Source: Strongylocentrotus purpuratus
Taxonomy: Eukaryota > Echinodermata > Echinoidea > Camarodonta > Strongylocentrotidae
Assembly (NCBI RefSeq): GCF_000002235.5
Contig: NW_022145562.1
Span: 383,501-447,500, forward strand
Direction: 5' to 3'
Length of the DNA: 64,000 nt
The translations under genes and the position numbers were made by a program. The notes under the pieces are model-generated. The model had not been told where the DNA came from. It made no database searches and saw nothing but the letters and a program-made list of their open reading frames with translations. Positions 1 through 11,758 of the stretch are shown piece by piece; the stretch's first letter is position 1; the number at the start of each line of letters is the position of its first letter.

Positions 1-356
1 CCAGATACGCTCTAAAATATAAGCATAATATTCCCCAAAGGCCCTGACCAGAGCACTATTTTTTTCTTCAAAAACTATAACCAGTCTGAGAAGCTGCATT
101 ATTATTGGAAGGGTGTTATAAACAAAATTTCAAACTTAATAACATTCTAACCTTCAAAAACACCTTAACTATATTATGCCTTTTACGTTTGAGTACAATA
201 CATAGGCTTTACATCAGCTTTTCAATGAAACAAAAATAAGTTGTGACATTATAATCTTTCTCCAAATTATCAAACTGGAGTATTATGTTGTATTGCTTGT
301 TTATGTACATACAAATAGCTTATTTTCAAGAGGCACTAGATCCATGTATGTAACTC
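1..356. repeat. Duplicon A left edge, non-coding
   Basis: No gene is visible. The stretch is close to identical to 60890-61236, which lies upstream of gene C, so it is the left part of the peptide-gene segmental duplication. Duplicon A continues left beyond the window, and any distal promoter or first exon of gene A would be outside it. Confidence 0.75.
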
Positions 357-1655
357 AGGGGCGGCCGAGCGACTTTCAACGTGGGGGGGGGGGGCACCAA
401 GGAAAAAGGGCACTTTCTGGGAAAAAAGGCCACCTACAAAGGGAAATCTCAAAGCGAAAAAAATCACAATTTTGTTGATATTGGTATATACCCCTACATT
501 GTGATTACAACTATCAGGGATGATTTCAATATTTGTTTCACTTTATACATCATAGAAGATATTGCTTAAGCATTATTCTTTGCATTTGGGTATGATTGTC
601 GACAAAATTGTTTGCGAGCGAGCGAAGCGAGCGATGAAAAAAAAATTTAAGATGTGCGAGGTCGCAGTGCGAAAAATTACATCTTATAAAGAGAAAACCC
701 CAATAAGCACATTGTCATAACGGAAGACTGACAAGACCTTTGATAAGTAAGAAATTAGCTAGGGCGCGTTTAATGATGAGAGGAAAAGGGGACACTTATC
801 AGGAAAGAAAAGGAGCATGTGCCAAAGTACAAAGAGTAATTATCAGAGGTGAAAATGGGGCATTTCTTACACCCTCAAAAAGAGGCACTCACCAGGGATG
901 GAAAAAGTCAGTCATGGGAATAGGAAATTTTGCATTTGTCGACGGAAAAGGGGCATTTATAAGATATTATTATATATTGTTAAAAGGGAAATTATCAGAG
1001 GTGAAAAGAGGCAATGACCAGATATGAAAAGGGGCACTTATGTGAATGAAAAAGGGGCACTTTTAATAAAGGAAAATGTTTTTTTTACGAATTAGTTTAA
1101 AAAATTGTGCACCGATCTGATTTTAAAGGGGCATTTATCGGAGGTGAAGGGGGCATCTATCTGAAGTGAAAAGGGGTAACTTCTCGTACCTGAAAAGGGT
1201 CAATTACCAGAGAGGGGGAACTTATGAGAAGGGAAATGGGCTCTTTATTTAATGGGGAACTTATCAATAGGAAAAGGGACAATTATCAGAGGTGAAGGGG
1301 GCAATTATCAAAAGTGAAAAGAGGCACTTCTCGTACCTAACTAGGGCACTTTAATACTAGAGATTAAAAAGGGAATGGAAAATGGACACTTAGTGCAAAT
1401 GAAAATGGGAACTTGTCGAAGGAAAAGGGGCGCTTATCAGAGTTAAAAGGGGAAAGGGGCACTTTTACAAATTAATAGGGGCAATTGTCAAAGTAAAAGG
1501 GGCACTATTCCTATGTTAGAAGAGGCACTACTTAAAAAGTTAAAGGGGCATTTTTCCTATGTAAAAAGGGGCATTTTTCAGGTGCTTTCAAAATTGGGGG
1601 GGGGGGGGGAGGGGCATTGTGCCCCCCTTGCCCCCCGGGAGGGCCACCTCTGGTG
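357..1655 (+). mobile_element. hAT-like non-autonomous element with internal GGGGCACTT minisatellite (copy 1)
   Basis: Starts CAGGGGCGGC and ends with the complement of CAGAGGTGGC. Between them is a unique leader, a GAGCGAGCGAAGCGAGCG motif near 615, then about 850 bp of degenerate 25-35 bp repeats of the type AAAGGGGCACTTATCAGAGG. The flanking 8-mers are similar but not identical, as expected for an old hAT-type target duplication. No transposase is present. Copies 7494-12843 and 55870-56654 are inverted; 61237-61795 is direct and truncated. Confidence 0.7.
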
Positions 1656-2550
1656 CAACGTAAGAAAGAACTCTTTATTTACCTGATTTTGTTCAGGTGT
1701 CTATGGAAAATTGTTATTAAAAGATGCATGTGTTTATAATTTCTCTCGTAATTTAGATTAATAATTTTGTTCAAGGTAAATAGAGGAAATTGTATATCAT
1801 TATCTTAATTTGCTATCAAAAGATTTTGCTCCTTTCGGAAAATAGCTCTTCAAATGTTTTTCATGCAGAGATGTAAATAAACAAAGAAATGGATGAAATC
1901 AATAAAACAAAATAGATACTGAGTATGAATCAGGGAATAAACTGAAAGTTTCGTCTCCTACATGCTGCCATTCGGACAAAACCGTCTTTCTCTTCAATGA
2001 TACAATATTTTATTACTTTACTTGCATTATGAAAAAAGCGCATCATCAACCCAACATAGCTTTAAAAATCACTTCAGATTGAACTGGCCAAAAGTCATGT
2101 GATATTCTTGCTCAGATGCTTTCCTTTACCTTTAAGAGTTCTTTATATTGAGGAATTGGTTGATGTTTTTTTTTTCCTGGCAATAATGCCCAAATTTGAA
2201 GAGTTAAACATATACACGACTGTAACTTTTAGCGCGTTTTGAAAAATGTTTTAGGAAATATCAGGAAATAAAATGAGTGAAAAGACAAACAATAAAGATA
2301 CAATAACGTGAACTTTAAAAAGGATGAAAGGAAACAACATAACAACTAGTGAACTATCTTATAAGTCATACTAATGTCCAAAAATCGTTCTCCTTGTCTC
2401 CGATCTCATCACGAATTCGTCACAGAGTCCATATTGGCTCTCATCATTAATTTTTCTCTTCATTTTTTTTTTTGGATGGTGAATTATTTGGGGATGATTG
2501 TACAGGCCACCCATCCCCCCCCCAACTGAAATATTGGGAGGGATATATCC
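1656..2550. other. Non-coding stretch of duplicon A
   Basis: No gene is visible. From about 2090 to 2550 it matches 61790-62230 upstream of gene C. The first 430 bp are absent from C, which also lost the 3' end of its minisatellite element, so C carries a deletion here. It ends in poly-C runs. Confidence 0.6.
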
Positions 2551-2571
2551 CCCACCCCCCCCCCCGGGATT

Positions 2572-2641
2572 GACACCTATGGGCCTTGTGATCTCGTAAT
2601 CGGGAGGTCCCGAGTTCGTATCACTAAAGAGCGCTAGTCTC
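2572..2641 (+). mobile_element. tRNA-derived SINE head fragment
   Basis: The stretch around GATCTCGTAATCGGGAGGTC, followed by a TTCGTATCACT T-arm-like sequence, resembles a degenerate tRNA A-box/B-box region. The same fragment occurs at 38523-38610 and 60496-60568. It does not fold as a sound tRNA and has no complete SINE body. Confidence 0.5.
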
Positions 2642-2880
2642 CTCACTGAGCGGCGAATGCTTGCGAACGTTGCGAATTTGGATTCGCCAACTTTTCTGAC
2701 AAATTTTGGCGAAAATCAGGGTTCACCTCTTTGAATGTCCAAAACTTCTTTGCGACAAGAAAAACTGTTTGCGAACTTTCTTGCAACCTTTTACAAACCT
2801 TTGCAACCTTTTACGAACCCTGGCGAAACCCCAAATTCGCTACGTTCGCAAGCATTCGCCGCTGAGTGAGATAGGGCCTT
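2642..2880. mobile_element. MITE with about 40-bp terminal inverted repeats
   Basis: The left end CTCACTGAGCGGCGAATGCT is mirrored by AGCATTCGCCGCTGAGTGAG at the right, and pairing continues inward through TTGCGAACGTTGCGAATTTGG-like sequence. It interrupts the SINE head. The B copy near 38585-38600 reads straight through and is an empty site. A diverged relative sits at 60572-60785. No coding capacity. Confidence 0.75.
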
Positions 2881-3149
2881 TACTCACACTGACTTACACC
2901 TGTAAGGTGATTCTTTTCAAGTTCTTAATATTGCCCTTGCCATGATAGCAATTTAAAAACATTACAATCTCCTGCTTCTTTGCTGTGAGAATGAAACTAT
3001 GCATTGTACATGCGCATATTTTACTTGCGAGTGGTGAACAGTACGAAATAAAGATATTTTGAAACAATATTGAATATTACTCAGGACTTGATTTTGAAAA
3101 AAGGGAAACATTGCAAGTTCTACTGTTCTGCTTTGCTTCATATGGTGGA

Positions 3150-3182
3150 TAGGTCACGTGACGTATAAGATGGCGCCAATCA
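3150..3182 (+). promoter_or_regulatory. Conserved CACGTG palindrome joined to a YY1/TISU-like start-codon motif
   Basis: GGTCACGTGACGTATAAG runs directly into ATGGCG in all three copies (here, 47751-47783 and 62427-62459). TCACGTGA is a palindromic E-box, and AAGATGGCG resembles the YY1/TISU element that overlaps start codons of short-leader genes. Gene B has ATGGCACC instead of ATGGCGCC. The same stretch could instead be a splice acceptor (pyrimidine tract then GGATAG) if the leader comes from a distal exon. Function is inferred. Confidence 0.4.
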
Positions 3183-4561
3183 CACGAAGAGTGTATACTA
3201 CATACTTGATGCTGGCCATGCTGTGTGTACTAGCTACATACCAGGGTGCATCAGGAGATGCCCCCGACGTCGAGGTAAAATACGCAATAAGATGGTTGTG
3301 CTCTATCCAGTATACGTATCGAAAAAAATACACACTTTGAAAATATCCTCCAAAATTATCATTATAGGATATCTGCATGATTTTATTTAATTACAAAATT
3401 ATGGATGAGGTTCTATTCAATAGAATTGCACTAAAAGTATTGACAATGTTTAACGATTGAGTGAGCATTCGCTCATTTAGAAGAAGAAAACAATTCGCAA
3501 TCGTGTACTAATAAAAAAATCATTTCTATACTCATTTTATAAATGTACTGGAGTCGTTTGAAATGGAAATTCACGCGAAAATTTGTGTTTCAAAAGAGTT
3601 ATTGGATCACTTCTATTGAGTTGATTTAGCTCCAAAGAAAGTGATCCCTAATATGACTCCTTTGAAAATGGATTTCCACTCCTCTCCATTAATACAGTAG
3701 TTTTGTTTATAAATAAGTGTAAAGTAAGTCTTCTAATAAAGATAACAACATATGGAAAGAAGAAGTGATAAATGATTTATATACCCGCGTTATAATTATT
3801 GCAACTGACCTTTTTGTTATAAGTCCATTCACCCCTCACTCATTCATTCATTCCTTCATTTATTTCTTCATTCATTCATTAAATAGCCCTTGTATCGTTA
3901 CAGTCTAAGTTTCGTCAAATGTGTCTTGATAAGATCATCCTCTACTCCTTACATACATGTATATATAACATAAGTAATGAAAATGCGTACTCTTGAAATT
4001 GAATCATATTTTACAAGTAGAACTGTAACATTCTCATCTTTTTGTTTTGTATTCAGGAAGCCCAATCCGTGAGTATACTTACCTCTCATATATCTTTCTC
4101 CCCGTCTTCCGTTTAGCAAGTCATTTTCACATCTAATTTTTTTCTGTCATAATCTTCCATTTTCTGATCTGTACCTGTTGTCCATGAAATAAATTTGTAT
4201 CCTCATAATTATGACTGCTTATACAGCAGAGAATAAGAAGAGACATTGCTAAATAGGGCAAGAATGCAATTTTGAAACATTATCAATTTGTTGTCGGTGT
4301 TGTTCCTAACTTTCTGCAATAAACTCACTTTTTATATTCCTTAATTACGCATGAAGTCTAATATCTTGCTTACAAACAAAATTAATTGTTATTCATTGAT
4401 TGTTATCTCAATGTTTCACTATTTTGTATTTACAGCGCTGTGCACAATCAGGAGGATCGTGTACCGAAAAGTCGTGTTGTCGTAATTTGAGCTGTGTCGA
4501 TTACGCTGGATATCCGTGCAATGGCCAACCAGGATGTACTTGTCGCTCTCCGTTGCAATAA
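3170..4561 (+). CDS. Secreted cysteine-rich peptide, gene A (3 coding exons)
   Basis: Coding exons are 3170-3274, 4057-4068 and 4436-4561, all phase 0 with GT/AG borders, giving about 80 aa. Exon 1 (35 aa) is a signal peptide: basic RR, hydrophobic YLMLAMLCVLA, likely cleavage after GASG. Exon 2 is only 12 nt (EAQS). Exon 3 encodes a 41-aa domain with spacing C-x6-C-x4-CC-x4-C-x7-C-x5-C-x-C, an inhibitor-knot-like order also seen in conotoxin framework XV. The ATG at 3170 was chosen because the identical context recurs in genes B and C; an in-frame ATG lies 12 nt upstream. ATTAAA at 4578 may be a polyadenylation signal. Role unknown: secreted toxin, antimicrobial or signalling peptide are all possible. 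The family was not matched to a named one. Confidence 0.8.
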
Positions 4562-5455
4562 ATAACAAATCATGATGATTAAAAGTGCTCAAAGCTAGCC
4601 ATATATCAATTCATATTTAGATACTTTAATGTTGATATAATTATTAGGCCTATACTGCAGCTCCCCCATACGTATACTACTATAATTATGGACATGAATT
4701 TTGGTCATTGGTGAGATATTATTTTTTTAGATGAGATAATTCGAACGTAAAATATGTAAGTTTGCCGACGCCCCACCCATCCCCCCTTGTCAACCACATC
4801 ACATGATACACGATCTGAGCTATACTGAACTTACACCAAACTTCCATAGACAATGTAATATTTACAATACTTATCTATAATCTGTTATTTAGAAAGTTTC
4901 AAGCTTGTTTAGACTTCTAGCGGAAGAAATTGTGTATATTTTTCGCATAGAGTCTTAACTTGTAAACTAATCAACCCCTGTTTCACTAGCGATATCATAG
5001 ACCATGATAAATATGTATTGAGAAAGAGAGAGAGAGAGTTATTAACATTATGAAATTATTTAGCATTTTAGCATTTTGCTCGTCAATCGTGCACTCTCAA
5101 CAAACATTTCATTGTTTGTCATTATAGTGCTAATTAGAGTGTTATGGACACTGTTATTAATATATTCTTTATCGCGACATGCTTTGGACGATGAAATATT
5201 TAAAAAAAACAATGTTGTATAACTCAATAGGTAGTGGTAGGAGCTTTTATAGAAATATAATTTCGGTTGTACTGTATATGATACATATTTCCATCATTGT
5301 CCATACGAAGAAGGAATATTGTATCATGCATTTATATAGAACCATTATTGCCTCCATCCCTCCATCACATCGATTTAATATTATATTTTGAACTTATTCA
5401 TTATGAATTCAATATCCCTTGCAAGCTAGAAGAAAGATGATAATACTTTCAACCC
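4562..5455. other. Downstream region of gene A
   Basis: 3' flank of gene A, closely matched by 49225-49526 and 49852-50060 downstream of gene B. A short open frame near 5280-5390 is shared with B only because the duplication is recent. No gene supported. Confidence 0.5.
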
Positions 5456-5600
5456 CCCCCCCTTCATCATCATCATCATCATCTAGTGCCGGGTATGTTA
5501 CAGACATTGGCTGTCATGACCCTCCATTTCTGCTTATTTTCTAGTATTCTTAAAGAGCTGGTATTGCTGATTTCATTTTTGGTTGCCCATGTAAGGCTTA
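5455..5600 (-). mobile_element. 5'-truncated LINE 3' end with (ATG)n tail
   Basis: On the minus strand this reads ENKQKWRVMTANVCNIPGTR, a stop, then a GATGATGAT tail. That resembles the C-terminal end of RTE/CR1-like non-LTR polyproteins followed by a microsatellite tail. The same fragment occurs in duplicon B (about 50070-50190), so the insertion predates the duplication. Clade uncertain. Confidence 0.5.
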
Positions 5601-5934
5601 AGGCTTCTTAATATTTTTTCTTAATATTGCATCTTTCTTATTGTGTTGCTTAATGATGGTTTTACTCTTGCTTTAATCTTATTAAATATATCCTTGCCGT
5701 CGCAATTCTTTCCTTTATCTCATGAATACTTTTCACATCTGTTTTCTTTTTGTTTAAAGGAAATAAATGAAGAAATGAGAAGGAAATACATGTGTTTAAA
5801 ATGTTGAATCTTCTTTGAGCGTCGTACGTGCCAATAAGTATTCTTACATCTTAGAGGAGGAGTTATGTTAAACAATGTATTTTGAAAGACGTCATACTAA
5901 CGATAGCAATCATTCTATTTAAAGGCGGGAATAA

Positions 5935-6102
5935 ATGTACCTTTCTTTGGATGTGATATCATCAGTAAAATGGGACCAGTTTGATGAACAAGATATTGTT
6001 TGGTATCAGAGAAGACAAGGTGTGAGTATAGTTCACTACAGAAGTACCATTCATTTTAATACATGGGCAAGGTGGTCGTTAGATAGCGACTGTATCATGT
6101 GA
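5935..6102 (+). CDS. Possible 55-aa tryptophan-rich small ORF
   Basis: An ATG-initiated frame of 55 codons includes VKWDQFDEQDIVWYQRRQG and later TWARW: four tryptophans, which is unusual for chance AT-rich sequence. The first 30 codons are kept in duplicon B (from about 50570) with one replacement; there the frame then diverges at an insertion. A GTGAGT that could be a splice donor follows QRRQ. It may be an exon of an unknown gene, an element fragment or chance. Confidence 0.2.
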   Translation: MYLSLDVISSVKWDQFDEQDIVWYQRRQGVSIVHYRSTIHFNTWARWSLDSDCIM

Positions 6103-6189
6103 ACATTAATCCTGGCAAAATATATCAAGGTACGGAGTTTCTTTCGATTTTTTTTTCTTCAGAAAACTATTTAACTCATCTTTGTAGAG

Positions 6190-6790
6190 GGTGTCTAAAA
6201 CAAAAATGGTACTAGTGATAGTGGTGATTGTTGTTGTGATGGTGGTGGTGCAGGTGGTGATGGTAGTGGTAGTGGTGATGGTGATGGTGACGAGGTTGGC
6301 GAAAGTGATGGTGGTAGTGTTGGGAGTGGTCGTCGTTTTAGTACTGGCTATGGATGTAGTAGTTGTAAGATTCCAGAACTTCACTGATTTTATTGTATGA
6401 GCATTCCCCAATTTTGCGACCTCTACTTTCCTGTCCTGAGCCGAAGATGGCGCTATCCTGATTTTGTATTTGAGTCATCTGAGTCCACCGTTCGCCAATC
6501 TCCACCCGTCTGAAATTATTGGGATCGCTCAGAAAATAAAATCCGCTAAAATGATGACGAAGATGATAATGATGATGAAAATTGTGATGATGATGATGAT
6601 GGTAGTGTCGGTGGTGGTGAAAGGTTTGGTGGTGATGATAATAATGCTGCTAATGATAACGGTGGTGATGATGATAAAGGTCATGATAATGATGGTGATG
6701 ATGACGATGATGATGATGATGATGATGATGATGGTAGTGGTGGTGGTGGTTAAGGTGATTGTGGTGGTGGTTGTGGAGGTTTTTGTATGG
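6190..6790. repeat. GGT/GAT trinucleotide-rich low-complexity tract
   Basis: Two runs of imperfect GTG/GGT/GAT repeats (about 6190-6365 and 6550-6775). Both strands are open by chance and give Val/Met- or Thr/Ile-rich translations. Duplicon B lacks the tract and carries other insertions here. Confidence 0.85.
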
Positions 6791-7485
6791 TCCAATAGTG
6801 TACTTCGAGTAACTCCTACCATTCGTTCCTACATGGTCTCTATCCTATTTTGGAGGTCCAAGCTCAGGTAGAGGACGGTCGTAAAACTAAGACATTCCTG
6901 TTCAATATAGAATACTGATTTCCTTGTGTGAGACAGCTACCTGAGCATCTCCCATCAACAATGACTCCTGCAAATCGAACGATTGCCCTAGGACTATCCG
7001 ACATATATTGAAGCAACATTCATTCATCGAAAATAATATCGCGAGTGACATTCGTTTGTCTCGCAATGTATGGTAAACAAGGGATCAAATAATCACGACG
7101 TTTCGTGCACCGCTGCAACACTTCGTCAGGTGATATCATTTTCGATACTATATCCGCAATGAGTAATATAATTAGTAATATTCATTCACATTCGACTTAT
7201 AAGTACATTTTCTCTATAACGAATGGATTCAGTTGCCACAATCACGATTACAAATTCTTACTCGTCGTGTAATATTTAATGTAGTACTTTTTTACATATA
7301 GTTCAAGGGTGGCGCTTCCGCTTTATTTTTTCTTTCTTAGGTTTTCAGAAAGAATAATAATTTTCTTCATCGATTATCTTTGTCTGTTATTTTCCTTCTA
7401 TTCTCCGTCTTCTTCTTCTTCTCTCCTTTTCCCCTAACCGTCAAATTATCAATATATCCTTTCCCTTTTAGCCTTTTCCTTCTTA
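6791..7485. other. Duplicon A non-coding tail
   Basis: No gene seen. It matches parts of 51955-52440 in duplicon B, which continues through the site where A received the element starting at 7494. Confidence 0.5.
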
Positions 7486-8366
7486 CTTCTTATCAGAGGC
7501 AGCGCTCCGGGGGGGGGGGCAGGGGGTGGGGGGGGGCAAACTGCCCTCCCACTTAATCAAGTTCCGTAAAAGTGCCCCTTTTTGCATAGGAAAAGTGTCC
7601 CTTTTATTTTCCACCTCTGATATTAAGTGCCCCTTTTATTTTGACATGTACCCCTTTTCCTTTGTAAGAAGTGCCCCTTCCCCTTTTAATAACCACCCCT
7701 TTTTAGCTTGGATAAGCGCACGTTATATTTTCACATGTGCCCCCTTTCCTTTTGAATGAGTACCCTTTTTTGTTATGATAAGTGCCCCCATAAAAAAGAG
7801 CCCATTCCCTTCTCATAAATGCCCCTTTTCATCTATGAAAATAGTTCCCTATCATTCTCATTAGTGCCCCTTTTCATCTCTTGTAAATGACCCTATTCAA
7901 TTCTGAGAGATACTCGTTTTACTTTGACAAGTACCCTTTACGCTCCTAATAAGTGCTCTTTCCATCTCTTATAATTGCCCCTTTTATTTTGACACGTCCC
8001 CCTTTTCCTTCCTAATAATTGCTCTTTTTCCTTATAAGTGCTCCTTCCCCTTCTCGTAATAACCACTTTTCGTCTTTGATAAGTGCCCCGTTTATTTTAA
8101 CATGTGCCTCTTTTCCTTTTTAATAAGAGCCACTTCCCCCTTCTCATTACCCTTTTAACAATATGTGCCCAATTTCCTTTCTAATAATGAACCTATCTCT
8201 TTTTCATAAATCCACCTTTTCATTTCTTATAAATGCCCCCTATGAAAATGTGAAGGGTGCCTCTTTTCCGTCGGCAAATGTCCATTTCCTTTCCATCCCT
8301 GGTGCATGCCTCTATTTTAGTTGTGAAAATTGCCCCATTTTCACCTCTGATAATTAACATTTGTAC

Positions 8367-9045
8367 TGTTACGGCCCTCCATCCTAGAACGGGTCCTGGA
8401 TGCTGGAGGGCTGGCCTGTCCCTAGCCTCTATCACCGTCATCTGACGAAGAATTTGCCATCCTGAATAATGCGAGCGGTTTCTATTTGGCTTGTAGTTTA
8501 GAGGCCCTGACGTGGCTCCGTTTTCCCAAAGTATATGAGTGTGGAGATGAGAGGTGTTTTGGATAGCTGGACGTGAATTCTCTATGAGAGGATTATATTA
8601 CATCAGTCTATGGAGACTCAACTAATTACACGTTATGAAACGTTGGATTGTTTAACTGTATACTTTATTAATACAAACATAAGTCAACTTCTCCAACACG
8701 TTATCATAGTTAACACCGACACCAATTACCTGTATTAATCTCAACAAGTAGTAAAGGCAGGTATTGCCTTTTGTAGGAACTCTTTTTCTCGCTTCCAGTC
8801 CTTTTTCTTACTTTAGCTCAGCTGGAGCAAAGCGGAGAGTTCGCTATCTGACCAAGACGAGAGCCAGCGTCGAAGTAACCAAATCCCTGCTCATTACTGC
8901 TTTTGTTTATAGCTTTTGAGACGCTCTGAGAGCTGCTTTACGCATGGTGCGTCCGTAATCGCGCTCTGAGCTCTTACGCCCCAAAAGCTTACTGCCATCT
9001 ACGTTTTATGCAAGATAACTACCTGTAACGAGCTGGTCCGTTACA
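8367..9045 (-). repeat. 3' LTR of the deleted Ty3-type element
   Basis: 679 bp, same length as the partner at 11665-12343. Contains a TTTATT (AATAAA on the element strand) near the middle. Confidence 0.9.
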
Positions 9046-9687
9046 CAGCACCCCTCTTCAAGGAATGTGTCCTCACATTGTCACCCTCACATTAATACGA
9101 GGGGTTTCCAAATAATATCTACAATCACTAAAACATATTGAATTATGCATCGCTGTATTAACCATACTGAGAGTTACGTCCTCTACTCTATAAGACTACT
9201 GATATGCATATAACAATCAAGCTCTCTATATCTTTCATAATGACATTCTCATATAAAAACATGTTCATTCTATGGACAGTAACTCTGAATATTACCATTA
9301 CAGCGAGTGCTTTCTATGCCAATTATTTTCATGAATGTTTGTGCATTATGACACATCCTTGAACTTTCCTAAAAAGATAATGGTGTGGTGTTTTACAAAC
9401 AAATGAATAGCTTACACTACGACATAAAAATGATAAAAAATATATACATGTATAGATATAAACAATAAGGATGCATTTTGTTTCCTCCTGAAAGCTGTTG
9501 TCTTATTAACAGTTCATCTTTGTTTTTACAGTTAGTTCGTTTCCTGTCCTTCTAGGCATCCCTTGGCTCATTGTTCTTTCTCCTCTCTTCTCTGGTAATA
9601 CGAGTGGATACTGTTCCATCTGACAGGTACAGTGACTCGTATCGGTAGGTGATCTTCATCCCTAGTGGAAATGTTCTGTTTTCTGCG
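9046..9687 (-). other. Non-coding remainder of the deleted Ty3-type element
   Basis: Internal sequence between the protease-like segment and the 3' LTR. No pol domains recognised; this is where the rest of pol would be expected. Confidence 0.6.
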
Positions 9688-10077
9688 TCACCTTACATCC
9701 GCCTCCAGCTTGACGCAGGCTTCTAGCGGCTCGGAACAGTTGATCACCATCTGTTTCTTCCTCCGTCTCAGTGGCGACGTCTTTCCTGTAAGAAGACTCT
9801 CTCGTCCTGCAGGTACAGTCTTCATCTCCGTAGTTACAATGCGGAAGCAGGTTCTAGTATTGCCTTCATGGCGACACTGAACTGATCCCCATTTGGTCTC
9901 TAGAGTAGCCGTCTTCAAGTCAAGCTTTGCCCCTAACAACAGTAGATTATCCATGCCCAAGACTCCATTGCCGCATACATCAGCAATAATCAAAGTGACC
10001 CTTGCCTTTCCCTGGCCTATTGTCACTTCCGTGTGGATCTTCCCGTCCACCTTCATACTTGAGCCGTTTGCAAGCAT
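9688..10077 (-). pseudogene. Retroelement protease-like segment
   Basis: Translates to a beta-rich stretch with IIADVCGNGVLGMDNLL, similar to the C-terminal half of a retroviral-type aspartic protease (the G-x-D/N-x-L-G-x-D region). It follows the gag frame, which itself ends with a DTGAT active-site motif. Part of a fossil element. Confidence 0.6.
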
Positions 10078-10096
10078 TATTCTCTCTGTAGTAGGT

Positions 10097-11758
10097 TCAA
10101 TAGAAGGCTGCTCTCATGATCAGTTTCACATATCCTGCTTTGGAGATGTATGTATCTGTAGCCCCAGTGTCTACAAGAAAATGTAACTGTTGCCCAGCAA
10201 TGCTAACTGGTATATACATGCCCTTTAATGTTCGTTTGTGCATCTCTCTATTGTGCTTAGATGTGCCTATTGGCTCTGTGGTATTTGTTGTTGAGGGGCT
10301 GTCAGATCTTGCTGCATTGGCCGCACCATGCACGCCCCCCTGAGGTAGCCTTTCCTCGTTTGTTGAGACCTGTTGTTGCTGTTGTTCAGTTTGCCTTTGA
10401 GCCTCATCCTTCAGCCTTTTTCTGCACTTTTTCTTGATGTGCCCCTTCTTTCCACAGTAGAAGCAACAACCATCAGATACAGATGATTTCTCCCGTTGCT
10501 GCTTTCCATCAGAGTAAGCGGTTTGTTGAGACGCCTGAAAAGTGCCCTTTAATGCCGCCACCAATTCTACAATTTCCTCTTTCAGGCTGATCAGGGTGTT
10601 CCTTACTTCAGAGAATGGGTCGGCTGGCTGCTGATCCATTTCATCCTCCTTTGTCCTTCCCCTACTGTACTTTGAGGTCCCTCTAGTGCCCATCCTCTGA
10701 TCTTCAGAATTGTGAAAGGCCTCAGCTACTACAGCTACATGAATCACCTCGTCTAGTGTCTTATCCTGAGAATTGAATATAGCCTCTCTGAGCTTGGGTT
10801 TCATTAGAGCATCCATGAAATGCCCTTTCGCCAATCTATCTCGTACAGCATAGTCCAACTCTGGATAAGCTAAGGAAGTTAATTCTCTGATGTTTTGCCC
10901 TAGCTCTTTGAGTGTTTCGCCCTCATGTCTCTGCCTTTGCTTAAGCTCCAGCAAATGATTTTCGGCTTGTCCGTTATCCGAAAACCTGTTAGCCAGCTTT
11001 TTCTTCAGATCATTGAAGCTCATTCTCTGCTTCTGTTCCCGCAGCAATCTCAAAGCCTGCCCTCTTAAACATGATGCCAGAATCTTTCCTGCTTCTTCAT
11101 CATTCCAGCCGTTCACTGCACGGCAGGATTCAAAGTGCTCGCAGTAGTCAATCCATGACGTAGACCCATCATATTTGTCAGGCGTAATAGAGATGCCTCT
11201 ATTCCTTGGTATAGCTGCATGCGATGACTCATCCTTCCGATGTAGCCTCTTTATCCGTTGCTCTTCATTTACTTTCACTGCCCTGCTTGACAGTGAAGAA
11301 GTCTGGATCCCTTCTGTATTCGAGGATTCCTCTTGTGACTTTAGTTGAACTTCATCCGAACTTGACGTCACACTACTAGATATTTGCGTGTTGGTACGCC
11401 TTTTATGTTTCTTCTTCTTCGACTTTCCGTCGGTAGCCTTTATGTTTGAGAACCCTTGTAATAGCTCCTCAATCCTTGCATTAATTGCCGATATCTGCTG
11501 CCTCATTTCGGCGATTTCCGTCAAAGCCGCCGCCTTCTGCTTTTTCCTACTTGTTGAACGATGTACTCCAGAGTTAATAGGAACTGCTTCATCTCTCGAA
11601 GTAGAATCACTGCCATCTGTTCCAGTTTTCCTCTCGTCCTCCATCCCACTTCTGACACCAAACGTGTTACGGCCTTCCATCTTAGAACGGGTCCTGGATG
11701 CTGGAGGGCTGGCCTGTCCCTTGCCTCTATCACCGTCATCTGACGAAGAATTTGCCAT
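10097..11758 (-). CDS. Gag-like protein of the deleted Ty3-type element (protease start at its C-terminus)
   Basis: Open frame of 553 aa. It has a Ser/Lys-rich N-terminus, a short coiled coil around residues 75-105, a capsid-like helical region of about residues 190-340 (YDGSTSWIDYCEHFESC onward), a CCHC zinc knuckle CFYCGKKGHIKKKC, a Gln-rich linker, and FLVDTGATDTYIS of an aspartic protease near the end. The frame begins inside the 5' LTR and runs through the primer site; the Met just after the primer site (MEDERK) is the likelier start. Retroelement, not a host gene. Confidence 0.75.
   Translation of the reverse strand: MANSSSDDGDRGKGQASPPASRTRSKMEGRNTFGVRSGMEDERKTGTDGSDSTSRDEAVPINSGVHRSTSRKKQKAAALTEIAEMRQQISAINARIEELLQGFSNIKATDGKSKKKKHKRRTNTQISSSVTSSSDEVQLKSQEESSNTEGIQTSSLSSRAVKVNEEQRIKRLHRKDESSHAAIPRNRGISITPDKYDGSTSWIDYCEHFESCRAVNGWNDEEAGKILASCLRGQALRLLREQKQRMSFNDLKKKLANRFSDNGQAENHLLELKQRQRHEGETLKELGQNIRELTSLAYPELDYAVRDRLAKGHFMDALMKPKLREAIFNSQDKTLDEVIHVAVVAEAFHNSEDQRMGTRGTSKYSRGRTKEDEMDQQPADPFSEVRNTLISLKEEIVELVAALKGTFQASQQTAYSDGKQQREKSSVSDGCCFYCGKKGHIKKKCRKRLKDEAQRQTEQQQQQVSTNEERLPQGGVHGAANAARSDSPSTTNTTEPIGTSKHNREMHKRTLKGMYIPVSIAGQQLHFLVDTGATDTYISKAGYVKLIMRAAFY

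Noticed and set aside
5179-5391. Short frame shared by duplicons A and B
   Set aside because: The surrounding non-coding DNA is equally conserved, so similarity reflects recent duplication, not coding constraint.
6106-6871. Open frames over 90 codons on both strands
   Set aside because: They are GGT/GAT microsatellite translations (Val/Met- or Thr/Ile-rich) without domain content.
7560-8362. CRISPR-like array
   Set aside because: Units are degenerate, have no constant repeat plus unique spacers, and the DNA is eukaryotic; it is a minisatellite.
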